From Anticarsia gemmatalis (lineage: Eukaryota; Arthropoda; Insecta; Lepidoptera; Erebidae): a stretch of DNA of 64,000 nucleotides. A model generated the notes under the pieces. That model saw nothing but the letters and a program-made list of their open reading frames with translations, searched no databases and was not told the origin of the DNA. The DNA lies in the NCBI RefSeq assembly GCF_050436995.1, contig NC_134776.1:13805001-13869000 (forward strand), read 5' to 3'. Below, in pieces: positions 1 to 12,942 of this stretch. The stretch's first letter is position 1; every line of letters starts with the position of its first letter. The translations under genes and the position numbers were made by a program.

Positions 1-3000
1 AAACTTATAGCTAACTATAAACAGAACAAACTTTAATCTTAATAAAATGTATTTTATATAAAATAGGGAATGCTCAGAAATCGTCTAATGGGGGAAGTGT
101 TATTAACGACATATTAAGTGTAAGGTTACAGTGCAATTCATGAGTAATGATCGCGCTCTCGCTTCCATTCAATATTTTCACCTGTAGATTTGAGCGAAGT
201 GGGGCGACGCGGATTCTTATTCACACTAAACTTTTGCTAACGATCCTCGTTATATCTTGCTGAGCTAGTTACTCATTTTAAAGGTTGCAACCTTCAAAAC
301 TGAAGAAAATCTGAGCTATCTGTAGGTATGCCCCGTTAATATAAGTAGGTCAGTGCGCAGCCGATTTATTATTAGCGAAGAAACAAAATAACGGTATCAA
401 ATTAACTGTAGGCGTGTTTCAAATAAGGTAAATACAGCGATCTAATTTGGGAATTACTTAGTAAGTTGTCATTTTAAGAGTTTGATAAGTTTTATTATCG
501 TACTTATAGAAGTATGGCTCTTTAATATACTTTTAACTAGTCATGCTTAGAAATAGTAGAAATTAGTTTCTTTCTGCTTAGAACAGGGCATAGTTGATCG
601 CTTTTTTCATTTTGTTCTATTAAAGTTACATATGTATGTTCAAGTAGGTACATTGCAATAAAACTGAGCGATATTTAAAACTAAAGGTCGCTATCCAAAA
701 CATGATGCGATGACCCGTGGCGAGTAAATATTTGGCCATTTTTTACTATATTTGAAGGCAGACAAACATCGGTCAAATACGAAAAAGCCATGTCAAGTTC
801 AATCGTGGTTTTGATCTCACAGTGTTAGTGCGGTATCGGCGGCCATTTCACGCGGGAATTATAATATTGAATAATACTCGTCTCTTCCCCGTTACAAAGG
901 ACGATGAAATGTAATTTGCCACTTTTTGTCCATTCATATATGAAGCGAAAATTGGAAATTGCACCGTGCTAAATCAATTTTGATTTACACGTGCCAACCA
1001 GTACAACACGCCGGTATAACGACGTTTAAAAAAAGCCATTGCGAAGTCATGAATGAAATAGATAACTGTACCAAAATAACTGAAAAAATTATATTTAGTA
1101 TAACTGAAATAAACAGCAGGAAAATTCGGGAAATCCTAAATTTGTTCTACACAGTAAAATGTATCAATAGAACCTGTAACATTTTTTTATTATTTATCAA
1201 TGAATCAATTCTATACATAAGCATGATCTATTTAAAAGATTTCATGTATGAGCTCAAGAAGAGGTTGTAATTGAATTTGGACAGGTTTCAAACTTTACTC
1301 TCGCGTGGGTGAAACGAGAATGTATGTGATAAACAGGTATTATATTTATGTGGGGTTCGGGAGAAGGCAAGTAGGTCGAAGACTTTATGGTGGTGACGGT
1401 CTTCGAAAGTTATTTCCTTTGCTTTCATGATAGGGTCTTTCTGTCTTACCCTTGTTGTATTGAGGGCTAAACGAAATTTTTCACTACTAAGTATTCTCAA
1501 TTTGTAACAATTTTATCAAACTTTTTTATTCATGCAATAAATTTGCATTTCTTGCTGATGCTATTTCAATTACCTCTCTATTGTGAACGTCTCAATGGAA
1601 TATTAATGTGTCACAATATTGTATCTGCTTTGTGAGCAGTGCTCCTATGACATGCAATACCCCGGTTCTGTAGAACTTAATATCGATACAATATACTGAT
1701 TTTAGTAGCAATATCAATAGAGTACACAAACGTTGGATAACGTAGGCAAGCAATAATGTACGTACAAAATTCATAAAATGCAGTGTTTGTTTATTTATGC
1801 AGAATCTCAAAGTATTTCTAGGTGCTGAGTAGCCAGTTTGACGGCACTTTTCAAATATCGGATCGTGCTCGCAAAATGCTAACGCTCTCGCATATTTATG
1901 TCTCCGACATAGATGCCTTTGAAAAATGTTCTTTGACGGACTCTAAAGGATAATTTTATGCACCCAATTTTTCATTCAAATCGACGTCAGTAGGTGCTTT
2001 CGATTAACTTAGACCTATGCAATAAGGTCCATAGTATTAAATTTTTAATTGCAACGTTTTATTGAATGCAAATTTCTTTTGTATCTTTATAAAGTCCAGT
2101 AACCTGCAAAGTATCCTGATAAGAAAAATAACAAATAACATTATAAAATATTGCCGTTTTCCTAGATTTTTAAACAATGACTTCGCTTTCTTATAACGAA
2201 GCAAATTTTTATTTTATGCTATCTTTAGAAATTGACCAGAAAAGCAAAGCTATGAGCGGCAACAAAGACAAGATTATTTCCATAATAGTCTTTAAATTCT
2301 TTAATGGCTCGCTAGCGCGTTTTTAATTTAATATTTTTTAATCTAGCTGCCATTATGAAGATAATACGTTGTTTACTAAATCTGCCTTATCCCGGATATC
2401 GAGCGTCCATTGAAGAGAAAAAATAAAAACTCGGCGATGCAATTTAATTAAAACCTTCATTAAAATGATAGAGTAATTTAAATGTGACCTATATGACCCA
2501 ATGTTGACATAATTGTGCTGCTGTAACAAAGTAAATATAAAACCAATTTACAACCGTTAACATATTAATACACTTTCCAATAAAAACAAACAAAAATCTT
2601 ATTAAATGATTAATTATACTCTACTATGTTGGGCAAATGAGTAACATAAAGAGTATATATGTATATTCGCATAATTTAATTCTAAAAAGATTTTGAAATA
2701 TGATATTTGTATAGTTTGTATGTTATAACAGAATGAATTATTTTTAATTTTAATATGCAAGCAAAAAAATATGTTATTATTGAACAAGTATTTAGGATAG
2801 TTCAAAGTAAAAACAAACTCTATTTAACTAAATTAATCAAAACAGTCTACATTTATAATTTAGGCAACAAGATTCTCAAGCAATTTCAGCCAGTTCTTTT
2901 AAATTAAATTATTACAACAATTACAAATTACGCAGCTAGCTGTCTACATATATTTTAGCATTTTACGCATGTAAATATGGCTACCATTTTTAAGATATAA

Positions 3001-5182
3001 TGAATACAGGTCTGACTGTGGTCTGGCGAGTAGGTAGTACTACGATCTCAGCTCTTCCTAATCTTGGCGGCCGTAAATGCTGGTTCAAATCAAATATTTA
3101 TTCCTCAATACACAGAAACTGTTACTGCTGTACTGCATCGTGTATATAAGCTTATAACTGTAAGCCTGGGCTTAAGCCGCCGACAGACCAATATAACGAG
3201 TACTAATAAAATATGAATACCATAGATGTGATAATGGGCACCTAAAAACAAGATCTTATGACAGAAGGGAACCTTAAAATAACGTTATTAATTAATGCGC
3301 TTTCTAAAAAATTGCTTTACAATTATTGTAATAATTGACGGTTTCTTCAGCTCGTTAATACGTTCAAAACCGAGTCAACAGGTAGAAACATAATAAGAGA
3401 TCGATAACTTTTAAATTCCGGCATCGTTTCACCGTACTTAAAATTGATTCTTGGCGATCGGATGTCCCGTAATTATTATCAGCTTCTCGGAAATTCGAAA
3501 CGATATTTTTAAAGAACTGTGTTTTTTTGTCATAGATCAAACATTTAGGTCACACACAAGGTCACAATTTACCAATTCTTTTAAATATTTTTACTATTTG
3601 CCGCAGTTTTTCACGCATGCATACATTATAATTACACAACAGCATTTAAACAAATTGCTTGATGAAAATATTTTCTCATATTTTTCCCAAGTTTTATTAT
3701 TACTTTGTCGGCTTCCACGAATTTTGATTAAAAAATGTAAAGACTAATTATTATTTTTGACGGACTGACACCAAAATAGCCACTCTCGATTTTCAATATA
3801 CCTTTTAAATAGAATGGCAAAATATTTTCTCAAAAATGTAAGCTGAATACAAATATTTGAAACAACATGACGTTAGCCGTCAACGATGCCGAAGCGAAAG
3901 TGAAATGTATTAATGAATTCCTTGAATTCATTTGAAGGTTAGTTTTAGTGTCGCTTTAGTAATACCGGTTGGTTTATAGCACAAAGATTTTATAACAAAT
4001 TCCGCCTTCGCCACGATTTTGCAACTTCTTCTTTATAATGCTTAAAAGACAACAACATTCGTTCTGGTTGTCTCTACATGAGACATCTCGAGAACGAAAG
4101 ACGCCATTTCACGGAATTTTTCAACAAACACGAACATTACATCTAATATAATATCGGAATAGGAGACCGTCTCGAGGGAACTTAAGCCAGATTTGATTCG
4201 CTCTAGTTTGTTCACTCTGTCGTGTAATTATACACTCGTGGAAAGTCCATATCTATTACGACAGCTTTACGAAAAATGTTGAATTCTTCGAGCCTGAAAT
4301 ATTACTTGAGAACGAACTCTAAAAAACTGAGACCTCATTAGGAGTCTCTTTAAAAGGTCTAGTGATTTCTTTGTGGAGTATTTTAGTTAGAAATATTAAT
4401 TTAAAATTTTAAATAATTGTAGGGGAACCTGTTGTACCTTGGCACTATGTGTACCTAGGCCACTGGGCTCGTTTTCAAATATTCGCGCGATATTAAATTC
4501 TACTGTTTTTGGTTTTCGATACGTCACTACAGACTATTCAATGTGAAGTTAGTCGCATACCGCCATTAAGCCGGTGTTTGGTGTTATCGACGCTGAAACT
4601 TTTTTGTGTGAAAAAGTAAGTATTTCTAATATATTTTGAAGTCTAATAGTTTTAAAAGTTTTCTAATAGTCACTTAACTGTTATATGCTATCGGTTCTTT
4701 GATTTTACAAGTCTCAACACAATAAAAAACTTACGAGATACTTAAATTCTAAACTATATAAAATCACCGTTTTAGTGAAGATGGAGTAGTGTTGTACCTT
4801 GGTCACTGTCGATCAGCTGTACCTTGGCCAGTGGCCAAGGTACAACCTGGATGTTATACTTTGGCCAGGAGAATGTTTTATTAAATTATTTCATATTTAC
4901 GTAATAATATTCCTAATTAAATATCTTTATTATTTCGGAAATCGATGCAAAAATCACTTAAAAACTGGAAATGGCCTGAAAAAGGAGATTAAAACCCCGC
5001 AAAAAGTTAACAAGAACAGAGAAATTTATTATGTTCCAGAGATACAGAAGTACTGGGATTTCTACTAAATGCTTAAGGCTGAATAATATATCTACATTGT
5101 TGATAGTGTTTTTATAATAGCTAGTCCAAATGACTGATTAAAATTTAAGAGAGAAATAATAATTTATATATAGGTAAAGATA

Positions 5183-5439
5183 ATCTATACTAATATTATA
5201 AACCTGAAGAGTTTGTTTGTTTGAACGCGCTAATCTCAGGAACTACTGGTCCGATTTGAAATATTCTTTCAGTTTTAGATAGCCCATTTATCGAGGGAGG
5301 TAATAGGCTATATATCATCACACTATGACCAATAGGAGCAGAGTAACAGTAAAAAATGTTACAAAAACGGGGAAAATTATGACCCATTCAGCTTTATCTT
5401 TCTTATGTGACGCAAGGGAAGTTGCGCGGGTTAGCTAGT
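5183..5439 (+). repeat. Lepidopteran interspersed repeat (CTAGCTGACCC family), copy 1
   Basis: It starts ATCTATACTAATATTATAAA and ends GCGCGGGTTAGCTAGT. The same sequence, inverted and with about a dozen and more differences, occurs at 41140-41413. From memory this is a very common lepidopteran interspersed repeat, but I cannot assign its class. It is nested inside the 4422-6136 TIR element, so it is the younger of the two insertions. Confidence 0.75.
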
Positions 5440-5506
5440 TGTTTCAATATTTTGTTTTCCTTTGCTATGCTATGTATATAGGTATATTGATTTGCTATAT
5501 TATATT

Positions 5507-5650
5507 ATGTGATATCGTCGCAGCGCCTGCCAAGTTCCACATGTGTCTTTTGTGAGATTTTGGAAAACTTTTTTTTTATTTGGGACACAATATTCATTTT
5601 TTTTAACATCAAAATACACATATGGAGTTTGGCAGGCGCAGCGATGTGAT
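5507..5650. mobile_element. Palindromic MITE with 7-bp direct repeats
   Basis: The left arm contains GCGCCTGCCAA and the right arm ends TTGGCAGGCGCAGCG, forming an inverted repeat of about 28 bp with a few mismatches across a T-rich centre. ATGTGAT flanks it at 5507-5513 and 5644-5650, which fits a 7-bp target-site duplication. It lies inside the larger TIR element. No coding capacity. Confidence 0.6.
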
Positions 5651-8600
5651 GTAACGAAACGGTGGCCAAAGTTAGTTGTTTTTGTTTAAATATTTTGTTT
5701 GAGAAGCATAAAAAAAGCTATGAATATTATTTTAATTTTTATCATTTCTAAATTTTGATCATTTGAGAATTTTTAAAATGTTTTGTTAAATACTGTATAC
5801 TGTAATAATACTGTGTACTGTAATGAATCAAATAAAATGATTTTAGTTAACAAAACTTGATAATTTGCTTAAATTAGCCCCAAATTTCAATGTGTCCTAG
5901 GTACAACGTACTACTGGCCTAGGTACATAGAGTATGTTGTACCTTGGCCACATTTCCCATTTTTTTTTAAATTTAAAAATATTATGTAAATAATAAATAT
6001 ACAATTCTGATATTTTTTTGGTGAGTACCCAAATAATTGACATTTCAAAATATGCAAATATGATTTGTGTACTGCACGTCAAATCACAATAAAAAATATA
6101 TTTCTAAAAAACCGGCCTAGGTACAACAGGTTCCCTTACTTTAATTTTAGTTCTCCAATGAAAAATCTAAAAAGAACATACCTGACCCTCAAGTGATGAT
6201 CTCACACACCTATCGACGAGTGAGGAATTGGTAAAAGTGAAAACATTTCCCTCATTCCAGGAACACAGTACTGAAGGTTGTTTTACAATTGTGATAAATC
6301 ATTACTCGCAATAATGATTGAAAAAGCAGATTTTAATTATGAACATTACCTACGTCCTATTTTTTTTATCTATCACAAACATTATTTTACAAGAACAAAC
6401 ACAATTTTCGAATAAAAATTCATATCGTTAGTAATATTATTAAGTTTATTTTTTGTATAGCTTTGAAATTAATTCAATATTGCAACAATGTCCCGTTATA
6501 TTTTATATCTCAATTTTATTTTTCATTCAAAAATAGTTTCAATTATATTTTATTACAATTTTTTTTTTGGAAGCGTACATTGATATTTTTACCTGTTATT
6601 CATCCTTTGAACAATAAATGACAAACCATTTTCAGTGGAAAGCGTAATGTTTCTAAAGTTATTTTTTCCGCCAGTTGCTTTGACAATACGCGTTGGTTTT
6701 TTCTAACGTAATCAATGGCGATTTTGTGAAACACACCCTGTTCATATTGACTTTTGTATATTTTGTATTGCAGCTGGAGCCTCCTAAGAAGCTAGTCCTA
6801 TTTCAAATCAATTTTTTTTTACAATCATTTTTCGAGTGTTCAATCTTTTACATATTCATTTGATACAAGCAAAATCCTCCGCATCTCTATGAAAGGCGTA
6901 CGAGAAATAATATAATCAACAGTTATCAGAAGCGCATACCAATTAGTTCCTCATTTTCCTTTCATCAGGAGAGAGTAATATCGATTTAATAGAGAGGAAC
7001 ATTTCAATATCAAGGTCTGAACAACTAATAACCTTGAAACGAACGGATACTAATTAATTATCTGCAAATGCACTTCGCAGGAATCACCGTCAAAGGCGTG
7101 GATTAATTATCGAAGGATCTTAGACTGTTTGATCTTTTAATCTAGAATCTAGATAATCTATTGTAGATTCGAATGCACAGTTTTTCCAATTTATTTTTCC
7201 GTTCGATTGTTGAATTATTTCTGAATTGATTTTATCTCAATTTTACCAAATTAGTATTGAAAATTGAAAAGTAGGAACTTTATATCATGGGTGTTTATAC
7301 TATTGAAGCAAATGGTTCATATCTAACCAAAAAACTAGACGGTTAATAGTTTCACAATCGAATTTGAAACAACTGTAAATGGTTTTCTAAACTAGTAGTA
7401 ACATTGGGAGACTGAACCCACAAAATGGCACAATTTCAATACAGCGATATGAAACATTCGCCGTAGTTGTAATGACTTGGTCGCGACCGCTACCACTGCG
7501 ACAGCCAAGTTATTCTAACTCTAAATGCTTTGTTTACCGCTATATATAAATATAAATATTGTGGAAGTTTGACTGGTTACATACTTTTGTGTACAGATTT
7601 TATACATAATAAAATTTGTAGCGGGCATTTATGATAAAAAAAATGTATCTTCCAAGGTGTATGTGTATTGTGTATGCATGGAATGCTTTTTATAGTCAGT
7701 ACTGTGTGAATTGACTAATTTTTAATGGTTGTTTTTCTACCAGATTTCTCACATTTAGCTTAGAGACGTATTATTAGAAATTATTTTAGAACTGTTAGGC
7801 TGCGTTTTTACCAGAAATATGCGAGTTATCAAGGGGACGACGGATTGTTTAGGACGGATCCTTTAGATAGGGTTTTTCCGAATCGTCTGGTTCCCTCAGA
7901 CATCTCTAGTGGAGTTTCAGCTCTATTCTCGCGTCTAGTGTAGTTGGCACGGTCTTTAGAATTCGTAATGTAAGTACGAAACCTCGAAACTTATTCAATG
8001 TCGCCTCTCAACCAGACGGCTCTTGAACACTGAAGAAGAACTTCCGTGTCCAGTCTACTTAGTACTTCGAACATCTTGTTCTTCCAAACTTGAACTACGA
8101 TTTGCATCACATACATTAGAGATTTTCGAAGCGTCTGTTTACATTTAAATCGATGCCGAGTGTAGTAGAGGGTTTGAGACGAAAACGATATTCTTTAACT
8201 GCAGATACAATTTTTCTTTTAACTTTAAAACAAAATGGCTCAACATCACTTCTTATTTTCAAACATAGTTAATCTAGCTTTCCGCTACTATGACTCCGGT
8301 ATCTTTAACTTAGGAAATGATATAACATTTTAGTTTCAACATTTAATTTCATAGAATGGACAGCGTGAGTGATAAGACGTGTTGTCGTTTCTTTTTCAAT
8401 TCGTATAAAGACAGCTTATGGTTCTACAATTAGAAGATTAAATTTTATAAAAACCCCTAACCCTGAAAATAAAATGTTCTGAATTACCAAATCAGCGTTT
8501 AAAATCCGACAAAGCTTTTATATAAGTTCAACACAACGAACAATCCCGGGAATATAAAATCAACCTAGGTCCGTCTTTACGACTGCTGTGTAGGTAAGCT

Positions 8601-9104
8601 CTAGATTCTTAGAGCGAAAGTATCCAGGTAAGACTGTGTACCTAGTTTATACAAACTTTATAGACTTTTAAGGAGTTTGTATCCCGAGAATGTTACTACG
8701 TCTGATTGAAATCTGCCTATGCATTCATATAGTTTCAACTGCTTGTGTAGTCAATGGAAATGCCGTTTATTTGCCATCTGTATATGTAAATATGATGCAC
8801 GTATCCGTCGCAAATGCAATTTAATATCAATGTTTCGAGTTTGGCAGTATTTAGTTATGTTCGTCATTCGTCTGGTTGAAAAGGACTTCGGACTGAATCT
8901 CTTCAGTTATATTAATCTTTAACAAAGTAAGAAAATCAATTAGACTTATTTGTTTTATTTAAAAGTTTCAATCGTGTTTTTAACTAAACATGACACACAT
9001 TAATGTAATTTCTAGTTTGGGTGAAGTGCCTTCTTCTCCTTCTTTGAAGAGCTACGTGGAGATACTTACGTAGCCTAAAATAATAATCGGATACAAACAT
9101 GCTT

Positions 9105-9195
9105 GATCTGGGGGCACGGCAGTGCCCCCGCAAGTCGAGTAAATAAAAAGCGGTACGGCATCTTTTCTCGAAGCAATTCGAGCGATGACCAAGTC
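9105..9195. repeat. Unclassified hairpin-bearing repeat
   Basis: There is a perfect 8-bp hairpin with a 4-nt loop at 9110-9129 (GGGGGCAC, GGCA, GTGCCCCC). A second 6-bp hairpin follows (CTCGAA, GCAA, TTCGAG) near 9175. The GC-rich patch stands out from its AT-rich surroundings. I recall similar sequence as a dispersed repeat in moths but cannot name the family. Confidence 0.4.
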
Positions 9196-10389
9196 GATCT
9201 AATTGTTTTAAAAGTTAAATATTTTTAATGGTATGATAATAACTTATGACATTATGTCTTTTAAGTAGAGACTAAATAGATAAATGGACTGGGTATTACA
9301 TAGATCTCACAACTTTTTACGGCAGAGAGACTGAGCTGCGAGACTTGGGATTTTTTACATAATGTTTTTGATGGCATATGTATTATCGTTTGAACTAACT
9401 ATAAAAACCGTTTTTTGCATCTTTATTGCGATTACTGGCGTAATTCGTTTTCATATAAAATACCAAGAGTATTCGCTCGACAAATCAATTTTGCACTTGA
9501 TGACCAACTAGCAAAACCAATTACATCCTTGTTGTACCCATTTGTATCGGACAAAATAGACACTACCGGTATGTAAAAGGCTCTTTTCTGTGTCACATTT
9601 TTCCCGTCACAACAGAATTTAAGAGCCAAAAGCACGAAATAGTATTAAGATGCTTTTAGTGTCATCGATAGAAAGGCTTTTGGTGGACTACAAAAATCGA
9701 ACGCGCGGTACACTGGCCGACCATAACTTTATCGCGGCGACATGACGACAGTTTGAAAGCGTATTACACGAACAGCCTGTCTCTTTTAAAATAAATACTA
9801 GGTTATGGAGAGATATCAGCAGGTCTATTCATATATTTCTGACGCTGACCCTCATTTTAGTATTCTGTTACTCTCTGAATATAAATTTCTTAAAACGAAA
9901 TTTTTGAATGTTCTTACTACTCAAAGAGAATTTCGTTGTAAATCAATCATTACTTATATACCACCAAAAATCAATGATACTGAAGTCTAGTCGTGTGGAA
10001 TAATACTATTATAGGTATTGGAACTTTACTTTTGAATAAATAAACACATGAGCGTATGGTATTTCGTATTAAAATAACGTGTAAACTCTCTGTTTATAAG
10101 ATGAGCGCATAATAGATAGAATTTTGTAGGGAAACACCTCTAAGTACGTGTGTAGTGAGAAACTTGGGTCATAACATATGCATTAGTTCGTAAAACGCGT
10201 TTGTGTTGGCTCATACCTAAGTAACTTACTTTAAAGATTGAAATTCTGTCTTTAGTTTACCGCAGCTTTGTCTCGCGGAATACACTCGTAACTCACTTAC
10301 GGTATAACAAATTTGAAATACAAGTTTGAAGAAATACATAGTGCAGCATATTTTACGTGTCGTACATACGTAAATATGTAGCACGTTAG

Positions 10390-10505
10390 ACTACCTCTAT
10401 TTTTAATCGACAACCGGCTAGCAATCAAGAAATTTATAAAAATCTTAGCGGTACATTTTAAATATCAAACTCTTGATATTCGATAGTACCGACTGTAGAG
10501 AATCG
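10390..10505. repeat. Degraded member of the GATTCTCTA palindromic family
   Basis: It shares GTACATTTTAAAT, an inner CGACAACCGGCTAGC and the right end TTCGATAGT..TGTAGAGAATCG with the copies at 32956, 39041 and 63609. The left terminal GATTCTCTA is lost (CTACCTCTA remains). Confidence 0.45.
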
Positions 10506-11150
10506 TACTATAGTAGATTCACGGAATTTGGCAGGATAATGTCATTGTTATGATTTTGATCCGGTTTACGAAAAATATTAAGCTAACCAAATATTTTCAA
10601 TGCATAATAAAATTATAGGTACTTGTTATAAACTATCGTAACTTGAACCTTAACACTAAAGCGAAAATGGTCTTCAGCGCAACAAACAATTTAAGATTAT
10701 TACAAATTAACCAACATTAACCTCAATCCTTTACACATGAGCTGTATTCTAAAATAAAATGCTCATGTGTAAAGTAGACTAATACTATCGACACTCCTCT
10801 GTAAAAAAGAAACATAGCAAGATATCTACCGCAATACTCTTAGCGGTCGTTACTTTTCTTTCACGCCACTACACCAGTGCAACTCTGTATCTGATTGACT
10901 AATGGTTTTCCTAACGTCTGCGGACTGTGACCGTGAGTTATGGCTATTTTCATTTGCTTTTAACGCCGATAAGTTTGTAATGAGATTAAGAAGTACACCA
11001 AAATTAAAGCTTGTTGGTATAATATATTATCCGTCAGTTAGTAGCGGCCACTTATAATGCGATATCAAAGATTCCCGATAGATGCCTATCTTAAATTATT
11101 ACGCCAAGGTGATCTATCATTAACTGGTGGTAGGAATTGCTATCCTTTAT

Positions 11151-11224
11151 TGGGTTATAGGCCTTTGTCCAGCAGTGGACGATTCCCGGCTGAGATGATG
11201 ATGATGATGATGAATGGGTTATAG
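11151..11224 (+). mobile_element. 54-bp LINE 3' tail with 10-bp target-site duplication
   Basis: TGGGTTATAG flanks the insert at 11151-11160 and 11215-11224. Between them lies CCTTTGTCCAGCAGTGGACG and a (GAT)n tail. The CCAGCAGTGG plus GATGAT end is typical of a lepidopteran non-LTR retrotransposon 3' terminus, so this is an extremely 5'-truncated insertion. The ATAG bases could belong to either the target or the element. Confidence 0.7.
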
Positions 11225-12777
11225 AAAGCGAAGTGACGACAAAATGTAAGATAATGCTTTCCTTTAGTAAGCAATTAGTGGATAGATAGGCAATTGAAAA
11301 CGGTCGTTAAGGAATTATTATATCTAACTGTAATATACACTTTTCTTTCCATTCCACTTTTAATGTCAACATTTATACAGACAAGATATTGCTTCAAAAG
11401 AACTAAACGCATTAATTAGAAGTTAACGCAAGACTAACCCGCCAGTATTCTTTTCTTGATACAATTTGAACTGGCGCTATTTTTACAATTACTGTAGAGG
11501 CGAGACATTATTTCCTTTTTAATTCAAGATAACGAACAGAATGAATTGCTTCGCGTTTCTTATCTAATATCGGAGCTACAAAATTCTTATCGTCTACCAA
11601 TCTCAAAGCTAAAAATAGGTTTTACGTATTTGTACAAATTTTATCAACAGGCCTTAAAGTTTACGGCTGAAGTCTAAATAAATAGACCGAATTCATTTAT
11701 CAAAACAACATTTGTTATTTGAGTTTAAACTATGACGTTTGATCAATTAAGGGACAAATATTAGCAAGTTTCTCCTTAGATCTTGTATTTATCTCAGCCC
11801 TGTCTAGCTCCAGGAGTTAGTTACCCTACAAAATTAATCACTTAATGATAGTCGTCGAGGGTTTCAAAGAGAAACTGATTAAATAACTGCAGTTGAATTG
11901 GTTTATCCATTCAAAAGACCGCTTACGTCGCGCAGAATTTATTTCTAAAAATAAATTTCCTTCTTTTTCCCTTTCATTTTATTAAACCAAACTAATTCAA
12001 CATCAATTTATTGTACGTGGTAGACATAAACGCAATATGCATTTTAGATAAATTTGTGGTAATATCACCCACCCTTGGGTATAAAAATAGTTGAGTACTA
12101 TGACCCTTAGCTTCCTTTTAACACCCACGTGTAGCGACAGGATCTATTCTTAAAAACCACAGCTTAGACATACTCCCACATTTTAGTACGTCCTTCAGAC
12201 TAACGTGAATTAGGTACGAGAGAGAAGTACCTTCTTAACCTTTACATTTATTTCCATTTTAATTGACACTCGACAATGCTTGAGAACAAATACATCATAC
12301 TTATATTTTCTAAAATAAGTATATTTGAAAAATGACAGACTACTACAAAAATGTAATTCGACATTTTCATATAGAATTTTCAAAAATATATGCAATTCGT
12401 CCCACCTACGAAGGCTATGCGAAGCCTCAACTCGGTTACGCTTGTCTCGGCTTTGGTATACCTCCAATTTTCCTTGGTTACGACGCCCACATAAATCGAA
12501 ATCTATTCGTATGAGAGACCTTGCCTACTTTCTGTGTGAAAACATCGAAACAGAACACAAAGAATCTCTTATTATTCCAAAATGTGAGCATACAGCTAAA
12601 GCTCCGGTTATTTTTATCACATTCCTTTGAATGTCTAAGTTCGACAAATTGCTTCCACGGAAGCTATAAAGGAACCTAAAAAATGGATACAACATAAAGA
12701 GAACAATTTCGTACTTCATCTTTCAAATGAATCATTTATTAGTAGTATTGAATTCTGAAATAGAATGTTGTTTACAG

Positions 12778-12942
12778 GAGTCGAACATAGTGCCAGGAGC
12801 CCAACCACCGGTCATGCCGCATCCCATCACGCTCGGGCCGCCGAGCTCTGCGGCGCAGCAGATGAACGTGCCAACCACTCGCCCGCCGTTCGCCAAGGAG
12901 TACTACTTCTTGGACATCGAACTGCGCTATGGGCTGTTGCAG
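12778..12942 (+). CDS. Scyl2: SCYL2 exon a: end of N-lobe linker
   Basis: Acceptor TTTACAG, donor GTCAGT; 55 codons, phase 0 at both ends. It encodes a Pro-rich insert (VPGAQPPVMPHP) and then YYFLDIELRYGLLQ, which matches the conserved YGLLQ before the first C-lobe helix of SCYL2. GC-rich codons contrast with the AT-rich surroundings. The open frame extends upstream to an ATG at 12727, but that stretch is AT-rich and ends in a good splice acceptor, so I do not take it as the start. Confidence 0.85.

Larger units (their letters stand above)
4422..6136. mobile_element. Non-autonomous TIR DNA transposon, TA target duplication
   Basis: The ends are inverted repeats of about 22 bp. The left begins GGGGAACCTGTTGTACCT and the right, reverse-complemented, begins AGGGAACCTGTTGTACCT. 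They differ at the first base and once further in. Both ends are flanked by TA (4420-4421 and 6137-6138), the duplication made by Tc1/mariner and pogo-type transposases. Inside, the terminal motif GTACCTTGGCC recurs several times in both orientations, including a 13-bp-arm perfect palindrome at 4818-4844 and a cluster at 5895-5950. No transposase is recognisable. The only open frame of note, 4799-5068, encodes 89 residues without a known motif. Two other repeats sit inside it. Confidence 0.75.
1..12777. other. Upstream flank or 5' intron of SCYL2, no exon seen
   Basis: This AT-rich stretch holds no open frame with coding character. Its open frames are short, AT-rich and unlike any family I know. 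The missing N-terminal part of the SCYL2 pseudokinase was looked for here and not found, so the region is either a large 5' intron or lies within the gene's upstream part, with the first exons before base 1. It contains the repeats listed separately: a 1.7-kb TIR element with nested repeats, a hairpin-bearing repeat, a degraded palindromic element and a 54-bp LINE tail. Outside those I see nothing functional. Confidence 0.6.

Noticed and set aside
3015..3095. tRNA-like patch with TGGCGAGTAGG and GGTTCAAATC
   Set aside because: Spacing is roughly right for A and B boxes, but no cloverleaf stems form. At best a decayed SINE.
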